64,000 nt of DNA from Seleniivibrio woodruffii (GTDB taxonomy: Bacteria > Chrysiogenota > Deferribacteres > Deferribacterales > Geovibrionaceae), in the NCBI RefSeq assembly GCF_029267515.1, contig NZ_JAJUIS010000005.1:1-64000 (forward strand). Reading direction: 5' to 3'. Below are positions 52,219 to 59,754 of this stretch, piece by piece. The notes below the pieces were generated by a model. That model saw only the letters and a list, made by a program, of their open reading frames with translations, was not told where the DNA came from and did not search any database. The number at the start of each line of letters is the position of its first letter. Position 1 is the stretch's first letter. The position numbers and the translations under genes were made by a program.

Positions 52219-53036
52219 AACCCGTTGAATATAACACCGGAAAAGTTCCTAACTGGTGCCCAGGATGCGGCAACTTCGCCATCTGGAACAGCATTAAGAA
52301 AGCGCTCTCAAACCTTGAGATAGAGCCGCATAAACTGGCTCTGGTCTCCGGAATCGGCTGTTCAGGCAAAATGGTAAACTACGTCCGAAGCTATGCGCTG
52401 CAAACGCTGCACGGCAGAACAATGCCCATCGCGACTGGTATCAAGCTGGCAAACCCTGATATGACCGTTCTGGTTAACGGCGGCGACGGCGACGGATACG
52501 GTATGGGCGTCGGGCATCTAATCCACGCCATCAGACGCAATATAAACGTCACATACATAGTGCACCACAACAAGGTATACGGACTGACCACAGGTCAGGC
52601 GGCTCCTACCTCCCCGGAAGGCACCATAACAAAATCCACCCCCTTCGGAGTAGTGGACGCAACCATAAACCCGCTGATTATGGCTATGGCTGCTGGCGCA
52701 ACCTTCGTTGCAAGGGGCTATTCCGGCGAGTCCGAGCATCTTACAGACCTTATCATGCAGGGAATAAACCATCAGGGATTCGCTCTCATCGACGTTTTCC
52801 AACCCTGCGTTACGTTCGGCGGTCAGTACAAGTACGAATATTACGACGAGCGCGTTGTTAAGATGGACAAAATGCCCTCCCACGACGAAGCTGTGGCGCT
52901 GGCAGCCGATCAGGAAAAGCTGTCCATCGGCGTATATTCGCAGTATGAACGCGCACCCTATGAGGCGCGCCACCCTGAAATAAGCCGTACGGTGGAGATG
53001 AAGGATATTTCAAAACTTATAGATGCTTATATCTAA
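52215..53036 (+). CDS. korB: 2-oxoacid:ferredoxin oxidoreductase, beta subunit
   Basis: The 273-residue thiamine diphosphate- and Fe-S-binding subunit. Cluster ligands include NWCPGCGN, SGIGCSG and the later Cys in FQPCVTFG. The TPP/Mg motif is GDGDGYGMGVGH...N. The product VYGLTTGQAAPTS block is typical. The start codon overlaps the korA stop (ATGA). KorAB oxidises 2-oxoglutarate to succinyl-CoA with ferredoxin, or reverses this in reductive cycles. The substrate is inferred from family resemblance; a branched-chain 2-oxoacid role is not excluded. Confidence 0.93.
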   Translation: MKPVEYNTGKVPNWCPGCGNFAIWNSIKKALSNLEIEPHKLALVSGIGCSGKMVNYVRSYALQTLHGRTMPIATGIKLANPDMTVLVNGGDGDGYGMGVGHLIHAIRRNINVTYIVHHNKVYGLTTGQAAPTSPEGTITKSTPFGVVDATINPLIMAMAAGATFVARGYSGESEHLTDLIMQGINHQGFALIDVFQPCVTFGGQYKYEYYDERVVKMDKMPSHDEAVALAADQEKLSIGVYSQYERAPYEARHPEISRTVEMKDISKLIDAYI

Positions 53037-53047
53037 ATAATAACTGG

Positions 53048-53071
53048 GCGGCACTCAGGTGCCGCTTTTTT
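53048..53071 (+). terminator. Terminator of the korAB operon
   Basis: GCGGCAC and GTGCCGC pair around TCAG and are followed by TTTTTT. Confidence 0.92.
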
Positions 53072-53243
53072 ATTCCCGGACACAACAGGTCGTTATTTAA
53101 AAACATATCAAATCACATATCCTTTCTCATCAAACATTTCCGTAAATTTTTTTTAACACGGCCCTGCCTCTGTTTTATAAAATCACATCAGATATTTAAA
53201 TCCGGTTAATTATAAACTATATTTTTTGATAATAATATTCGGC

Positions 53244-53272
53244 TTGACAAAAGCCAGATAAAGTGGAATTAT
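53244..53272 (+). promoter_or_regulatory. Sigma-70 promoter of the cytochrome c peroxidase gene
   Basis: TTGACA (53244-53249), a 17-nt spacer and AATTAT (53267-53272). A weak FNR-like half-palindrome TTGAT-N4-ATATT lies at about 53226-53239. The remainder of the 53037-53323 gap is AT-rich without a gene. Confidence 0.6.
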
Positions 53273-53279
53273 TTGTTAA

Positions 53280-53294
53280 CGATAATTTTTATCG
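53280..53294. promoter_or_regulatory. Palindrome in the peroxidase leader
   Basis: CGATAA-TTT-TTATCG is a perfect inverted repeat located at or just after the predicted transcription start and about 20 nt before the RBS. It is a plausible repressor operator. Confidence 0.4.
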
Positions 53295-53323
53295 CAAAAA
53301 CCAACTAATCTAAGAGGTGGAAC

Positions 53324-54388
53324 ATGAAAGTTATTTCCATGGGTAAATGGGCTGATTTACTCACTCTCGCTTCATTTTTCGCGCTCGTTCTGAGCTTCGG
53401 AACAGCGAACGCAGCGGATGCACTTATGAAAGAGGCACAAGGCACATTTAAACCTATTCCTGCCAAGGCTCCTGCTATAAAAGGCAACGCGGCAACCCCG
53501 GAAAAAGTTGAACTCGGTAAAATGCTTTTCTTTGATCCCAGACTTTCAAAAAGCGGCTTCATAAGCTGTAACTCCTGCCACAACGTTGGCATGGGCGGAG
53601 GGGACTACCAGCCTACATCAACCGGACACGGCTGGAAACAGGGTCCCAGAAACGCTCCCACAGTGCTTAACTCTGTTTTCAACGTTGCACAGTTCTGGGA
53701 CGGACGTGCGAAAGACCTTGCAGAACAGGCTAAAGGTCCCGTTCAGGCCGGCGTTGAAATGAACAACACTCCCGCAAACGTTGTTAAAACTCTTAACAGT
53801 ATGCCCGAATACGTTGCTCTTTTCAAAAAATCTTTCCCCGGCGAGAAGGATCCTGTAACTTTCGACAACATGGCTAAGGCTATAGAAGTTTTTGAAGCAA
53901 CTCTTATCACACCCGATTCGAGATTTGACAAATATCTGAAAGGTGATGCAAAAGCTCTGACAAAAGTTGAAAAAGAAGGTCTGAAACTCTTCATGGACAA
54001 CGGATGCGCAGGCTGCCACTCAGGTGTTAACATGGGCGGCGACGACTATTACACAATGGGCGTTGTTGAAAAACCTTCAGACAGCATCATGAAAGGTGAC
54101 AAAGGAAGGGTTGCGGTTACTCACGCTGAGGCTGATGAATTTGCATTCAAATCACCCTCTCTGAGAAACATTGATCTGACAGCTCCCTATTTCCACTCCG
54201 GCGCGGTTTACAGCCTTCTGGAAGCTATCGAGGTTATGAACGTTTCCCAGCTTGGCTCTAAAATGTCTAAAGAAGACATGGCTAAAGTTGAAGCGTTCCT
54301 TAAATCCGCAACAGGCAAACAGCCCAAGGTTGTTTACCCGATACTTCCCGCTCCCACCGACGCAACGCTGAAACCCGCTCTCGACTGA
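53324..54388 (+). CDS. Periplasmic di-heme cytochrome c peroxidase (CcpA/MacA family)
   Basis: A 354-residue exported di-heme c-type protein that reduces hydrogen peroxide, or acts as a redox partner in MacA-like members. The signal peptide ends near residue 30 (SFGTANA|AD). Heme motifs are C82-NS-C-H86 and C228-AG-C-H232. The peroxidase-family blocks GKMLFFDPRLS, GPRNAPTVLNS, FWDGRAKDLAEQA and FKSPSLRNIDLTAPYFHSG are intact. Electrons would come from periplasmic cytochromes. AGAGGTGG precedes the ATG. It is monocistronic, with its own promoter and terminator. Confidence 0.95.
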   Translation: MKVISMGKWADLLTLASFFALVLSFGTANAADALMKEAQGTFKPIPAKAPAIKGNAATPEKVELGKMLFFDPRLSKSGFISCNSCHNVGMGGGDYQPTSTGHGWKQGPRNAPTVLNSVFNVAQFWDGRAKDLAEQAKGPVQAGVEMNNTPANVVKTLNSMPEYVALFKKSFPGEKDPVTFDNMAKAIEVFEATLITPDSRFDKYLKGDAKALTKVEKEGLKLFMDNGCAGCHSGVNMGGDDYYTMGVVEKPSDSIMKGDKGRVAVTHAEADEFAFKSPSLRNIDLTAPYFHSGAVYSLLEAIEVMNVSQLGSKMSKEDMAKVEAFLKSATGKQPKVVYPILPAPTDATLKPALD

Positions 54389-54410
54389 TAACAACAAGAA
54401 GTATCTTATG

Positions 54411-54442
54411 AAAAGGAGCAGGCAACCCTGCTCCTTTTTTTT
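54411..54442 (+). terminator. Terminator of the cytochrome c peroxidase gene
   Basis: AAAAGGAGCAGG and CCTGCTCCTTTT form a strong stem with a very short loop and an eight-T tail. Confidence 0.93.
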
Positions 54443-54548
54443 GTAAAGCGCCTTTTTAGTGTTCAAATTACCATTTTCATCCTTTTTCAACTGTCAACAA
54501 TATGATAAACTTATGTCAGTAATTATTCGCTTTCTCAGGGGGTTTTTT

Positions 54549-56168
54549 ATGAACATCAGGACCAAGCTAATCGGCGTTGTTATCGCAGTAAATATCATTA
54601 TCATTGCGATATATGTATTTTATGCTGCATCAATAAAAAAAGACGCTGTTTATCAGAAAATTGACTCAACGTTGATATCTGCGGCGTATTCTCTTTCACC
54701 ATATCTCAGAGAATATCATGAACAGACAGCAAAACGTCAGCCCACGGAGGAAGAATATAAACAGCTTATTTTCACTCTCGGCAAACCGGCAGAGGAGATA
54801 GGCGTCAAATATCTTTACTCTGTTATTGAAAAGGATGGAAAATTCTATTTCACTTCGGATTCGGGAACACCGGAGGAATATGCCTCCGGCGACTACAGCC
54901 CCTATATGAGCGAATATACGGACGCAAGCCCCAAGATTTCCGAAGCTGTCAGCACCGGAAAGATACAGTTTGACGAATACACGGACGAATGGGGGACTTT
55001 CCGCTCGGTATTTCTGCCTCTCGGCACAATAGGAGGAAATCCGGCGGTAATCTGCGTTGACTACTCCATGGAAGCTCTGAAGACAGAGGTTAACTCCGCT
55101 ATTTTCGGCGCACTGTGGCGCGGAGGCATCCTTTTCGTACTCTCCACCTGCATTTTCATCCTGCTGCTGAACCCCATCATAAAAAATGCGCAGAAGATAA
55201 TAGACAGGCTGGAAAATATGTCCAGCGGCGGACTGGATCTCAGAACAAAGGTGGATGTGGCGTCTACGGACGAGTTCGGACGTATAGCCGATCATTTCAA
55301 CCTTTTCATAGATACCACGCGTGCGGCACTTTCCGACATCCTGTCGCAGGTGGATATAATAACAAAATCCGGTGAAAGACTAAAAACCAGTGTCAGTGAC
55401 ATATCCGGTGGTATTTCATCGCAGGGAAACGAAGTCGAAATGCTTATGCTGTCGCTGAACGAACTTAACCAGAGCATAGGACAGATAGCGGAAAACGCTG
55501 TGGAAACCTCTCACAAATCCTCCGATACACTGAACATCACCAACGAAAGCAAAAAATCTGTTGATATCACCGTGCAGCAGATAGAAGAGATATCCAAAAG
55601 CGTTGAACAGAATAAACAGTTCATAGAAAACCTGAGAGCATCTGCGGAGGCGATAGGTTCCATAAGCAGTGTTATCAACGATATAGCCGACCAGACAAAC
55701 CTATTGGCACTTAATGCAGCCATCGAGGCGGCAAGAGCGGGAGAACACGGGCGCGGGTTTGCCGTTGTTGCGGACGAAGTGCGCAAGCTGGCGGAAAAAA
55801 CTCAAAGCTCCACCAAGGAGATCGACAGCATGATAGCCTCTCTGCGCGGCGAGATGCAGGGTATCGTTGAGAATTTCTCTGAAACAACAAAGAAATCTGC
55901 ACAAGGGAAAGAGATAGCCTCTGTGATAGGCTACAGCATCAGCACCATAACAGAACATACCACAGTGACCTCAGACATGATAACTCAGATAGCTGCGGCG
56001 GCTGAACAGCAGTCAAGCTCTACCGGAGAGATAACGGACAAGGTAGCCAACATAAACAGCATATCCCACAAGAACACCGAAGACCTCGAAGAGATAAACC
56101 ATTCCGCAGAAGAACTTAACAACGTTGTAACGGAACTTAAAAGAGCCGTTTCGGTTTTCAGAATTTAA
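54549..56168 (+). CDS. Methyl-accepting chemotaxis protein with periplasmic Cache sensor
   Basis: A 539-residue chemoreceptor from the ATG at 54549 (AGGGGG upstream). TM1 is about 7-30 ([21 protein letters not shown]). The periplasmic single-Cache-like domain (about 32-185) includes [19 protein letters not shown] and a [13 protein letters not shown] strand pair. TM2 is near 192-213 ([14 protein letters not shown]), followed by HAMP and a signalling region with the intact [21 protein letters not shown] tip. It has no CheR pentapeptide. Cache domains of this form bind small organic acids or amino acids, but the ligand is not predictable. The in-frame codons upstream of 54549 lie in the previous terminator. 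Confidence 0.94.
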   Translation: MNIRTKLIGVVIAVNIIIIAIYVFYAASIKKDAVYQKIDSTLISAAYSLSPYLREYHEQTAKRQPTEEEYKQLIFTLGKPAEEIGVKYLYSVIEKDGKFYFTSDSGTPEEYASGDYSPYMSEYTDASPKISEAVSTGKIQFDEYTDEWGTFRSVFLPLGTIGGNPAVICVDYSMEALKTEVNSAIFGALWRGGILFVLSTCIFILLLNPIIKNAQKIIDRLENMSSGGLDLRTKVDVASTDEFGRIADHFNLFIDTTRAALSDILSQVDIITKSGERLKTSVSDISGGISSQGNEVEMLMLSLNELNQSIGQIAENAVETSHKSSDTLNITNESKKSVDITVQQIEEISKSVEQNKQFIENLRASAEAIGSISSVINDIADQTNLLALNAAIEAARAGEHGRGFAVVADEVRKLAEKTQSSTKEIDSMIASLRGEMQGIVENFSETTKKSAQGKEIASVIGYSISTITEHTTVTSDMITQIAAAAEQQSSSTGEITDKVANINSISHKNTEDLEEINHSAEELNNVVTELKRAVSVFRI

Positions 56169-56172
56169 AGGT

Positions 56173-56266
56173 ACGGGATATATTGCAACTGCCTTTGACC
56201 AGCGGAGCAAAGACGGTTTTCTCCCCGTCTCTGCAAGCTCCAAAGGGGGAAGCAGTCCCGTTTTTC
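56173..56266 (+). terminator. Extended stem-loop after the MCP gene
   Basis: ACGGGA near 56173 pairs with TCCCGT near 56260, and CTGCCTTTG pairs imperfectly with CAAAG...GCAG inside; TTTTTC follows. It is a plausible long terminator. Confidence 0.45.
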
Positions 56267-56305
56267 AATATGCGTCACTAATCATAAGAAATAATCTGAT
56301 GAAAA

Positions 56306-56340
56306 AAAGACCCCGCTGCGCTCAGGCAAACGGGGTCTTT
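56306..56340. terminator. Bidirectional terminator between MCP and OmpA-family genes
   Basis: AAAGACCCCG and CGGGGTCTTT form a 10-bp stem with a 15-nt loop and A/T runs on both sides, serving both convergent genes. Confidence 0.85.
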
Positions 56341-56363
56341 CCAATTTTATAAGTCTGTTATGC

Positions 56364-57479
56364 TTATTTAACTACAGTTTCTATTCTGCGGTTTTTAAGC
56401 ATGTTTTCAGGAGTGTCGTTGGGAGCGATAGGCTGAGATTCGCCGTAGCCGACTGCTGTCAGTGTGGAAGAATCAACGCCGTATTTGTTTACAAGTTCGC
56501 TTACAATAGACTCAGCTCTTTTCTGAGAGAGTTTCTGATTGTATTTGTCTGAACCTGCGCTGTCGGTGTGACCCTGAATTTCAACTTTAACAGAGGGGTT
56601 AGCTTTCAGGAATGCTGCGAAATCGCTGATTTCCTGATCATATCCATCCGCGATAACTGCGCTGTTAGTTTTGAAGTTTACATTCAGAGTTGCAGCAATG
56701 AAGCATCCCTCAGCATTAACTTTGTAGCCTTTTTTGGTACCGGGGCATTTGTCGAGATAGTCGTAAACGCCGTCGCCGTCGGAATCAAGAGGGCAGCCCA
56801 TAGAATCAACAGGAGCGCCTGCGGGTGTTCCGGGGCATTTGTCAGCGTCATCGATAACGCCGTCTTTGTCGCTGTCAGCGGGAGCAACTGCAACAGCCGC
56901 GGGAGCGGGTGCTTTTTCAACAACTGCGGGAGCAGGTGCCGGCTCTTCTTTAACAGGTGCCGGAGCGGGTGCAGCCTTAGCAACGGGTGCGGGTTTGCCG
57001 AAAGCAACTGTAAGGGCGACAGAGGGAACGATATCATTGCGTGTGTCTGTCATGAACATATCTTTAACGCGAAGGTCAAGACCGACTGTGTCGTTAAAGG
57101 GAACTTTCGCACCGACACCGCCGATAACGCCTGCGTGGTTGTCGTCATAGAACATACCGCCTACGCCAAGCAGAAGGTAAGGTCTTACAGCACCGTTAAG
57201 GTTGAAGTGGATAAGAGAGTTAAGGCTGAGTGTGGTCGCGCTGACCTCTCCGCCGTTGTCTTTGTCTGCATCAGCATACGCAAACTCCCCTTCGAGTGCG
57301 TATCTTTCGGAAAGAAACTTTCCGAATCTGAACGCAGGTTCCGCCGCATCGTCAAGATCGTGCTCGGAATCAAAGAAGTGATACCCCAGTGCAGGTGCAA
57401 TGTACATTTCGCCTTTATCATAGGCAAACGCCGTCGTCATACATGATGCGGCAAGGACAGATATAAGAAATTTTTTCAT
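56364..57479 (-). CDS. OmpA-family outer-membrane protein with thrombospondin type 3 repeats
   Basis: A 371-residue envelope protein linking the outer membrane to peptidoglycan. The signal peptide MKKFLISVLAASCMTTAFA is followed by a beta-barrel domain (about 20-165, IAPALGYHFFDSEHDLDDA...). Next come a Pro/Ala-rich linker (about 165-200) and two calcium-binding TSP3 repeats (DSDKDGVIDDADKCPGT and DSDGDGVYDYLDKCPGT). The C-terminal OmpA domain (about 265-371) has the GHTDSAG...N...LSQKRAES peptidoglycan-binding motif. AGGAGG lies 11 nt before the ATG. Confidence 0.95.
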   Translation of the reverse strand: MKKFLISVLAASCMTTAFAYDKGEMYIAPALGYHFFDSEHDLDDAAEPAFRFGKFLSERYALEGEFAYADADKDNGGEVSATTLSLNSLIHFNLNGAVRPYLLLGVGGMFYDDNHAGVIGGVGAKVPFNDTVGLDLRVKDMFMTDTRNDIVPSVALTVAFGKPAPVAKAAPAPAPVKEEPAPAPAVVEKAPAPAAVAVAPADSDKDGVIDDADKCPGTPAGAPVDSMGCPLDSDGDGVYDYLDKCPGTKKGYKVNAEGCFIAATLNVNFKTNSAVIADGYDQEISDFAAFLKANPSVKVEIQGHTDSAGSDKYNQKLSQKRAESIVSELVNKYGVDSSTLTAVGYGESQPIAPNDTPENMLKNRRIETVVK

Positions 57480-57514
57480 TGTCCTGAATTCCTCCTATAT
57501 GATTGATGAAAAAA

Positions 57515-57542
57515 ATATTACCACATATAAGAAAATCTTCAA
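57515..57542 (-). promoter_or_regulatory. Putative promoter of the OmpA-family gene
   Basis: On the minus strand TTGAAG (57537-57542), a 16-nt spacer and TAATAT (57515-57520), 36 nt before the ATG. Confidence 0.55.
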
Positions 57543-57583
57543 ACAATCATTTACGGTAGGTAGGTGCTTTTTCACAATAATGA

Positions 57584-57605
57584 AAGCCCCGAAATGTCGG
57601 GGCTT
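57584..57605 (-). terminator. Terminator of the RqcP-to-GmhA gene cluster
   Basis: AAGCCCCGA and TCGGGGCTT pair around AATG; on the minus strand a T-rich tail (TTTCATTATT) follows. It is 4 bp past the rqcP stop. Confidence 0.85.
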
Positions 57606-57608
57606 AAC

Positions 57609-57878
57609 TCAGATATCTTCTTTCGCTTTATACTCAATCACTTGGACATATTTATCAACGTCCTGTTTTGGAACACTGCCCTTATCCGGCAGAGCGGTTA
57701 TTTCCAGCTTTTTATACATGTTCCATGTGTCAATTTCAAGAATATCGCCTGTTTTAAGCTGAGCAGAGGGCTTTGCGATGCGTCCGTTGAGCTTAACAAA
57801 CCCCTCGTCCGCCATCTCGTTTGCCACAGAGCGGCGCTTTATAAGCATCATCACCTTGAGAAACTTATCAACCCGCAT
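57609..57878 (-). CDS. S4-domain RNA-binding protein, RqcP/Hsp15-like
   Basis: An 89-residue S4 protein. MRVDKFLKVMMLIKRRSVANEMADEG aligns closely with the N-terminus of RqcP (YabO), which binds the 50S P-site tRNA and cooperates with RqcH in alanine tailing; Hsp15 of proteobacteria is the same family. The second half (VKLNGRIAKPSAQLKTGDILEI) completes the S4 fold, followed by a short tail. It overlaps the end of the SurA-like gene by 11 nt. With the RqcH gene at 2473 the strain has both main bacterial RQC factors. Confidence 0.85.
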   Translation of the reverse strand: MRVDKFLKVMMLIKRRSVANEMADEGFVKLNGRIAKPSAQLKTGDILEIDTWNMYKKLEITALPDKGSVPKQDVDKYVQVIEYKAKEDI

Positions 57879-58809
57879 ATTTCCTCTGTATGAAAATCTC
57901 GTCTTTTTTATCAGCGAGCCACTGTTCGAAAGCCTCTTTAGCTTTCTTATCTTTCATTGCTTTGATGATGTTCTCTTTTTTATCGCTTTCAACTTCGGAT
58001 TTGTCTCTGTATCCCTCAACGTAAAAAACTCTGAAGCCGTCCACGTCCTCTATGGGTTTTGTGATTCCCTGTTTCATATCGCCGATAAGCCCGCGTATCT
58101 TGGGGTCAAGGAAACCGAGTTCAACCCAGCCCAGATAGCCGCCGTTTTCAGCCAGCTTGTCCTCTGAATATTTCATAGCTGTATCACGGAAGCTCTTGTG
58201 TTCTTCATAATCCTTCATAGCCTCGTCCAGCTTCTCCTTTGATGTGAATTTCATCATGCGAAGCTCGTACATATCGGACAGATCAAGAGTTTTTTCGTGT
58301 TCTGCAACATAGTTCTTAAAATCATCATCAGTAACGACAACTTTCGGACGGAAAACAGAGGACATCAGTCTTGTTGTAAGGATATCCACTTTGATTTTCC
58401 ATTTATACTGCTCATATGTCTGGTGCTGAGCAGCGAGAAGTTCTTCCAGTTGCTCTTTGTTGACGTTGTTTCTGTGCATGATATCCTGAAGCGCGCCTTC
58501 AACCTCCGCATCGGAAACCCGAACGCCCTCTTCTGCGGCGGCAATTTCAACAACGTAGTTATCGATGAGATTTTCCAGATTATCGCGGTAGAAATCGTTG
58601 AGCTGCTGCTTTCTCTCGTCACCTTTAAACTTGGTGTAGATGAGTTTAAGACGCTGAGGGTTCAGCGATTCAACATCGTACTGTGTGATTGCCTTATCTC
58701 CGACAACTGCGAAGACGCGGTTTATGACCTCCGCGCTTGCGCTACTGTAAGCCAGAACCGAGAGAAGAGCCGTCAGCAAAAACAATTTCAGATTTTTCAT
58801 ATAAGCCAT
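57868..58809 (-). CDS. SurA-like periplasmic chaperone / peptidyl-prolyl isomerase
   Basis: A 313-residue exported protein. The signal peptide ends at SSASA|EV. A SurA_N domain (about 27-150: INRVFAVVGDKAITQYDVESL, then helices) is followed by one parvulin-like domain (about 175-270; AENGGYLGWVELG, GFRVFYVEGYRD) and a Lys-rich C-terminal helix. It helps outer-membrane proteins fold. Only one parvulin domain is present, unlike the two in E. coli SurA. AAAGGA lies 8 nt before the ATG at 58809; its first 68 nt overlap the upstream PPIase gene. Confidence 0.87.
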   Translation of the reverse strand: MAYMKNLKLFLLTALLSVLAYSSASAEVINRVFAVVGDKAITQYDVESLNPQRLKLIYTKFKGDERKQQLNDFYRDNLENLIDNYVVEIAAAEEGVRVSDAEVEGALQDIMHRNNVNKEQLEELLAAQHQTYEQYKWKIKVDILTTRLMSSVFRPKVVVTDDDFKNYVAEHEKTLDLSDMYELRMMKFTSKEKLDEAMKDYEEHKSFRDTAMKYSEDKLAENGGYLGWVELGFLDPKIRGLIGDMKQGITKPIEDVDGFRVFYVEGYRDKSEVESDKKENIIKAMKDKKAKEAFEQWLADKKDEIFIQRKYAG

Positions 58810-59713
58810 CGATATAGTCCTTTAATTTTTTTTCCTGTTTTATTCCGTAAAGCTCGTCTTTCAACTGAGCCTTATAATAGTCGAACGAATTTACCTTTCC
58901 TTTAATATCAACCAGGCGGAAGATATGGTATCCGAACTCGGATTTAAGAACGCCGCTGGTCTGCCCCGGTTTCAGTTTAAGCGCCTCGGAAAAGACATCC
59001 GGATAGGAAGAAACGTCAATATACCCAAGATCGCCGCCCTGTTCCGCTTCCGGTGCGATGGAATATTTCTGCGCAACCTCCGCAAAACTTATACCTTTAT
59101 TCATCATAGTGAGGGCTTCGCGTGCTTTCTTCTCATCTGCGGTAACTATATGGAGTATATGAGCAAGCGCGACATCCGAAAGTTCACTTTTGCGTTTTTC
59201 ATAGTATTCTTTCAGTTCCCTGTCGGAAACGGTTATATTGCCGGTTTCGTCGCTGAGCAGTTCCGTAACGATAACCCTCTGACGCAGCAGTTCCTCAATT
59301 TTGCCGAAATCAAGGTCATACTGTTTCTGCATCTCTGTTATGGTCTGTTCGCCCTGTTCTTTTTTAAAAGTATCAAGAAGCTCTTTGAATTTCTTTTCGT
59401 CAATCTTTACGCCCTCTTTCTTCGCCTGCTGCAAAAGAAGCCTGTGGCGTATGAAATCTTCTTTAAGAGAATCCAGCACAGCCTTATTGTCTCTGTTTTC
59501 AGGATCCATCATGGCGTTTGTATAGGATATGAAATCTTTGAAATCCCCTTTGGTAAAAACCTCTTTATTGATTGTTACGAAGGGTTTTGAAAGGTCTTCA
59601 GTGTCCTCTGTCTTTGTGTCCTGTTCCCGCGCATTCTCTTTCTCTTTCTTTCCGCATCCTGCGAAAATAATCAGCGAGGCAATTATAAGGATAATGAAAG
59701 GTAGTCTCTTCAT
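58742..59713 (-). CDS. PrsA/PpiC-type peptidyl-prolyl isomerase lipoprotein
   Basis: A 323-residue lipoprotein with lipobox IFAGC (C20) and a charged linker, then SurA_N-like helices (about 45-170). A parvulin domain follows (about 180-275): ALAHILHIVTADEKKAREAL, FAEVAQKYS, GGDLGYIDVSSYPDVF and GQTSGVLKSEFGYHIFRLVD. It is a probable periplasmic folding factor acting with the SurA-like protein encoded next. The C-terminus extends 68 nt into the start of that gene, longer than usual for operon overlaps. Confidence 0.9.
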   Translation of the reverse strand: MKRLPFIILIIASLIIFAGCGKKEKENAREQDTKTEDTEDLSKPFVTINKEVFTKGDFKDFISYTNAMMDPENRDNKAVLDSLKEDFIRHRLLLQQAKKEGVKIDEKKFKELLDTFKKEQGEQTITEMQKQYDLDFGKIEELLRQRVIVTELLSDETGNITVSDRELKEYYEKRKSELSDVALAHILHIVTADEKKAREALTMMNKGISFAEVAQKYSIAPEAEQGGDLGYIDVSSYPDVFSEALKLKPGQTSGVLKSEFGYHIFRLVDIKGKVNSFDYYKAQLKDELYGIKQEKKLKDYIDGLYEKSEIVFADGSSLGSGLQ

Positions 59714-59754
59714 AGCAACAGATTACTTAATAGCTAACCAATTTGCAATAGTCT

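Noticed and set aside
53226-53239. FNR box upstream of the peroxidase gene
   Set aside because: TTGAT-N4-ATATT matches only one half-site well and its position relative to the promoter is slightly off; kept as a comment and not as a feature.
56568-57446. Plus-strand frame rich in Cys, Val and Phe opposite the OmpA-family gene
   Set aside because: It mirrors the Asp/Ala/Lys-rich OmpA coding sequence; the minus-strand gene has signal peptide, TSP3 repeats and OmpA motif.
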